The translations under genes and the position numbers were made by a program. The notes under the pieces were generated by a model. The model worked only from the letters and a program-made list of their open reading frames with translations. It was not told the origin of the DNA and did no database searches. This document shows, one piece after another, positions 60,720 to 64,000 of a DNA stretch of 64,000 nt (position 1 is the stretch's first letter; every line of letters starts with the position of its first letter). The DNA is from Streptomyces sp. NBC_01571 (lineage in GTDB: Bacteria; Actinomycetota; Actinomycetes; Streptomycetales; Streptomycetaceae): NCBI RefSeq assembly GCF_026339875.1, contig NZ_JAPEPZ010000005.1, positions 1-64,000 on the forward strand, written 5' to 3'.

Positions 60720-62022
60720 GGCGAAGGTCGGCAAGTAGCTCCTCGATTAGTGCCTCCTCGTAGGCGGGTCGGCCGGATACGCGCATGGCGGCGGCGAGCG
60801 CGGGGTCCCACGGGGTCTCGCCGAGACAGTGGGCGTCCAGGACGCCTGGTTCGAAGGGTGCTGGGTGCAGGCTGGCGGTGTAGTCGTCGGCTGTCATGCG
60901 CCACACCACGGCTTGGGGAACGGTGGCGAGGACAGCGCGTACGAGAGCGAGACCCGCGCAGTCGAAGTCGGCCCGCACGGCGATGCGCCACCCCGCCGCC
61001 GCCAGGCGTGCGACGGCGTCCAGTTCCGTACGCGATGGCGTCCCCACCGTGCACAGCAGCCGTACGGTGCCCGGGGCGCCGTTCAGGGCCGCTGCGGCGA
61101 CCGAGGGGTTCTCGGTGAGGAAGACCCACCGGTCTTCGCTGTGCCGGGGGGCGGGCCAGACGGCGCGGTGCAGCACCCACGGGATGAGGAAGTTGGGCTG
61201 ACCGGGGGGGATGTGCCAGCCGGTGGGATGGACGCCCAGGGTGAGCAGTCCGCCGGTGAAGGTGTCGAGGTCGACGCCGAGCCGGTCCCAGGCCTCCCGG
61301 ACCGATGTGCTGGCCCCGGCGTCGGCTCGGGCCGCGGCGGCTTCGGCGAGGACGAGCGCCGCCAGTTCGGTGCCGGCATCCAGGGCGTGGGGGTTGCCAG
61401 CGGCCGCGTGCGCCAGGAGGCGTCGGTCCGCGCGTGCCGAGGCGGGCAACTGGTGCAGGACGGCGAAGGCGGTTGTCAACAGCCGTTCGGGGTTTGGGTG
61501 CTGCAGGAGGCGGGCGAGGCTGCCGCGGCGGCGCAGGATGTCCCAGCCGGTGTCCTCCGGCCGCAACGGCGCGGCGGGGGGCAGGGCGCGCGCCAGACGG
61601 CTGCGCAGGTGCTGCAGGGTGGTGAGGCGGGCGGTGAGCCGGGCCTTGTCGGCGACGCGGTCGGCCAGGGGTCTGCCGAGCGCGTGGGCGGCTACCGCGC
61701 CTGGCGTCAGGTGCGGTCCCCGGCGCCGCAGAGCCTGAGTGAAGCGTTGCAGGTCGATGCGGTGGGTGCGGCCGGCGGCCAGCGGACGCGGGGCCAGCAG
61801 GCCGATGACGGCGGCGCGCTGGGCGGAGGCATCCGGCGGGATGATCGTGATCGTGCGGCTGTCCATGGCCGCGTCCCCGCGCTGGTCGGCTCGCAGGGCG
61901 ATCTGCTCCCACAGCCAGCGCACGTCGGGGGAGAGCAGAGTGGCCAGATCAGCATTCCGGCATGCCCCGTTGTGGCAGAGCTGCGCGGGGCAGTCGGCCC
62001 GGTCGCTGGCAGTGGGGCTCAT
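60652..62022 (-). CDS. jetD: JetD-like Wadjet subunit (TIGR02679/DUF2399 type)
   Basis: Protein of about 456 residues. The Toprim-like active region is visible at IAVRADFDCAGLALVRAVLA, and the family's IPPGQPNFLIPWVLHRAVWP-type segment and WVFLTENPSVAAAAL precede it. This is the TIGR02679 (DUF2399/DUF3323) family, the nuclease subunit of some Wadjet/SMC-like plasmid defence systems. The start overlaps the JetC-like stop (ATGA). The true C-terminus may be near EELLADLRRAY; the last 20 residues look non-conserved. Confidence 0.75.
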   Translation of the reverse strand: MSPTASDRADCPAQLCHNGACRNADLATLLSPDVRWLWEQIALRADQRGDAAMDSRTITIIPPDASAQRAAVIGLLAPRPLAAGRTHRIDLQRFTQALRRRGPHLTPGAVAAHALGRPLADRVADKARLTARLTTLQHLRSRLARALPPAAPLRPEDTGWDILRRRGSLARLLQHPNPERLLTTAFAVLHQLPASARADRRLLAHAAAGNPHALDAGTELAALVLAEAAAARADAGASTSVREAWDRLGVDLDTFTGGLLTLGVHPTGWHIPPGQPNFLIPWVLHRAVWPAPRHSEDRWVFLTENPSVAAAALNGAPGTVRLLCTVGTPSRTELDAVARLAAAGWRIAVRADFDCAGLALVRAVLATVPQAVVWRMTADDYTASLHPAPFEPGVLDAHCLGETPWDPALAAAMRVSGRPAYEEALIEELLADLRRAYPPPVQRTAPMRPRGATGPR

Positions 62023-64000
62023 GACGTGCCGGCCGGGGACGTCGCGGGGTGGCCGGTAGCCTGCTGGAGCAGGGGACTGTAGGCGCGGACGGGGAAGGCG
62101 ATAACGGTGTCGTTCGGGGCTTTCTCAAGTTCGAAGATGTCGATGCCGTCCCAGGCGCCTGGGGAGCCGTCCCAGTTGTGGCTGGTGCTCATCAGGTCCA
62201 GGTCGAGGCTTTCGAGGTAGGCGGCGATGCCGTCTCTGCCCTGGTCGTCGACGTCGCCGGGGACTTCGTCCAGAGCGCACAGGCGTGCCGCGTGCGGGGG
62301 CAGGTCGCGGTACTCGGCGGCCAGTGCGGCGAGCATGGGTGCGAGGACGATCAGGCGGCTCTCGCCCTTGGAGACGGTCACGCCGCGCGCGCCCCACGTT
62401 TCCTGCTTGGTCGTGCCGCTCCGGGTGATCTTGTACTGGACCTTGATCCAGTTGCGGATGTCGATGGCTTCGGCCAGCCGGTCAGCCTGGCTGCGGGGTT
62501 CGGTTGTGTCCGCCCCGGTCTCGCCAAGTCGCATCACCGCCAGGAGTTCCTGCCCGATGCGGCGTTGTTCCTCCGGGGTGCGTTCGGCATCTCCCTTTTC
62601 GCACGTCAGGTGGTGGATGGTGGCGAGGGAGGGCGGCAGGTCCTTGCGCAGGACAAGGCTGATCTGGACGCCGACTCCGGAGGAAGCTGCGGCCAGCTTC
62701 ATCTGCTCGTTAATTTCACCGACCCAGTCCTGCAGGTCGACCCAGGCGGTGCCGACGGCCGCGGGGATCTGGCCGAGGATGAAGTTCTCCAGGGCGTTCT
62801 CGTCGGCCTGGCTGTAGGCCCGTTCTGCTTCCGCCCGGCGTTCTGCAGCCATCCCCGCGGCGGCGTGCGGGGACATGCGCCGTCCAGCCAGGGACAACCG
62901 GTGGCTCGGCATGCGCTCGAGGGCCAGCCCGTGTCCGAGGTGCCAGTCCTCGTCCGGAGCGGCGGCCAGGTGAAGGCGCAGAGCGTCGCCGCACGCCTCG
63001 ATGCCCGCGGGCGGCTGCGGGACGGACAGCAGGCGGGCGCGCAGCTCCTTGAGCCAGGACGCGACACCGCCGTGGTCCGCCGCGTCGTCCCCTCCCGTAG
63101 CCGAGAGGGCTTCAGCAAGGCCGTCGAGTGTCAGGCAATGGCGCACTGCCGCAACGGACGCCTCCGCTCGGGGCCGGCTCTCCTGCAGACGGCGTGCGGC
63201 CTCCTTCTGCGCCTGGCCCGCCGCGGCTGTTTCGGAGGCCGCCTCCTCCAGTTCCTTGCGAACCCTCCTCAGTCGCTCCCTCACATCCGTGTGTGCCTGC
63301 CGGGCCGCCACCGCCTCCTGAACCAGCGTGAGTTCGTCCATACCGCTGCGCTGCCGGCAGGCCTCCAGCGCGGCGCGTGCATCGCAGAGTTGTCCGAAGC
63401 TGTCCAGGGCCGCGCGTCCGGTGAGCTGGGCTTGGTCGTGTGTGTCAGCCGCGTGTTGCGCCGCGTCCCGCACGTCGTCGAGGAGGTTGCTGGCGCCGCG
63501 CATCTGCTGCGCGGCCCGGTCGAAGAGGTCGGCGCGGCGGCCGGACGCCTCGCACTCTTCGCGCACCAAAGGGAGGCTGTCGGGCAGCCCGTAGCCGGCG
63601 GCCTGCTGACGCCACTGCATCAGCGCCTTTCGGGCCTGTGCTTCCTTCTCCTGGGCCAGTCTGTCCTCTGCGCACGCGTGGTTTCGGGCTTCCTGCTCGG
63701 ACACGGCGCACTCGGCACGGATGGTCTCTGCCTGCATCGCGTCGCGGGATTGCTCGTTGGGGAAGCGGTCGGCAAGCTGCTTCAGCAGCTCCGCGTAGTC
63801 GGCGAAACGAGCCGCGGTCCGCGACAGGCGCGCTGCCCGCAGTTCGAGACGCTCGCTCTCGCGCCGCAGCTCTGCAACACGCCGCAGAGCTGCGGCGTGC
63901 CGGGCTTCGCTTCCGATGTGCTGGGCAACTGGTGCGCCGTGTACTGCGTGCGGCGGCCGGGCGAGAAGAGGCCCGCAGCGGTAGGTGCCGTCGGCGCCGA
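62019..64000 (-). CDS. jetC: JetC-like SMC/MukB-type ATPase (TIGR02680), partial
   Basis: More than 660 residues; the frame is open through the right edge, so the N-terminal ATP-binding half is outside the window. Long coiled coil (VRERLRRVRKELEEAASETA) leads to the C-terminal ATPase part: signature-like VSKGESRLIVLAPMLAALAA, Walker-B-like LCALDEVPGDVDDQGRDGIA and STSHNWDG. These match TIGR02680 proteins of Wadjet-type operons, which extrude DNA loops and cleave circular plasmids. Upstream members (DUF2397/DUF2398 types) would lie beyond base 64000. Confidence 0.8.
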   Translation of the reverse strand, partial: GADGTYRCGPLLARPPHAVHGAPVAQHIGSEARHAAALRRVAELRRESERLELRAARLSRTAARFADYAELLKQLADRFPNEQSRDAMQAETIRAECAVSEQEARNHACAEDRLAQEKEAQARKALMQWRQQAAGYGLPDSLPLVREECEASGRRADLFDRAAQQMRGASNLLDDVRDAAQHAADTHDQAQLTGRAALDSFGQLCDARAALEACRQRSGMDELTLVQEAVAARQAHTDVRERLRRVRKELEEAASETAAAGQAQKEAARRLQESRPRAEASVAAVRHCLTLDGLAEALSATGGDDAADHGGVASWLKELRARLLSVPQPPAGIEACGDALRLHLAAAPDEDWHLGHGLALERMPSHRLSLAGRRMSPHAAAGMAAERRAEAERAYSQADENALENFILGQIPAAVGTAWVDLQDWVGEINEQMKLAAASSGVGVQISLVLRKDLPPSLATIHHLTCEKGDAERTPEEQRRIGQELLAVMRLGETGADTTEPRSQADRLAEAIDIRNWIKVQYKITRSGTTKQETWGARGVTVSKGESRLIVLAPMLAALAAEYRDLPPHAARLCALDEVPGDVDDQGRDGIAAYLESLDLDLMSTSHNWDGSPGAWDGIDIFELEKAPNDTVIAFPVRAYSPLLQQATGHPATSPAGTS

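Overview
The window is high-GC DNA with short intergenic gaps and frequent GTG starts and ATGA/GTGA stop-start overlaps. Together with the families present (Ku and a stand-alone ligase, a DnaE2-type polymerase, DUF6207, RacP, and Tap/Tpg-like telomere proteins) this points to Streptomyces or a close relative. The Tap/Tpg-like pair and the heavy load of mobile elements and broken genes suggest accessory DNA, probably a linear plasmid or a chromosome arm. No essential chromosomal operon is visible.

Layout. 1-7 kb: a DNA-repair island with an ImuB-like Y-family polymerase and a DnaE2-type polymerase, then Ku divergent from an ATP-dependent DNA ligase. 7-9.6 kb: a small membrane-protein gene with a structured leader, a small secreted protein, and an intact IS5-family element (8599-9566, TAA target duplication). 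9772-16385: a compact Tn7-like transposon (tnsA-tniA-tniB-tniQ) with multi-site ends and a perfect 5-bp target duplication (GCCGT), itself invaded by an IS3 element. 16.5-29.3 kb: an unrecognised, biosynthetic-looking cluster. It holds HisH/HisF-like genes facing a seven-gene overlapping operon: DegT-type aminotransferase, three proteins with PRPP-binding motifs, a HAD phosphatase, a methyltransferase/beta-propeller/kinase-like fusion and a HisA-like TIM barrel. A divergent regulator and a GNAT gene complete it.

29.3-34.2 kb is a scrap zone: two separated fragments of an HNH-nuclease gene, an IS5-type transposase, RacP, a broken DUF6192 gene and a HEAT-like protein. 34.2-42 kb carries HU, cold-shock, DUF6207 and pentapeptide-repeat genes, several Streptomyces-type hypotheticals and a second copy of the leader plus small membrane protein. 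42.2-47.2 kb has the Tap/Tpg-like pair and a soluble Ser/Thr kinase. 47.8-64 kb looks like a defence and decay region: DUF4145 protein, decayed IS5 transposase, lipoprotein with a third leader-like element, a PD-(D/E)XK-like candidate, a broken GNAT gene, a nuclease plus STAND-like NTPase locus split by an IS3 element, and the end of a Wadjet-type (JetC/JetD) operon running off the right edge.

The most interesting items are the 16.5-29 kb cluster, whose members repeatedly match folds that handle phosphoribosyl compounds; the paralogous RNA leaders at about 7.4, 41.5 and 51.6 kb; the TniQ with four zinc ribbons; the Tap-like protein with Phd-like and degenerate DnaB-like domains; and the IS-split nuclease-NTPase locus. 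All assignments come from reading the sequence and recalled family features; no search was run.
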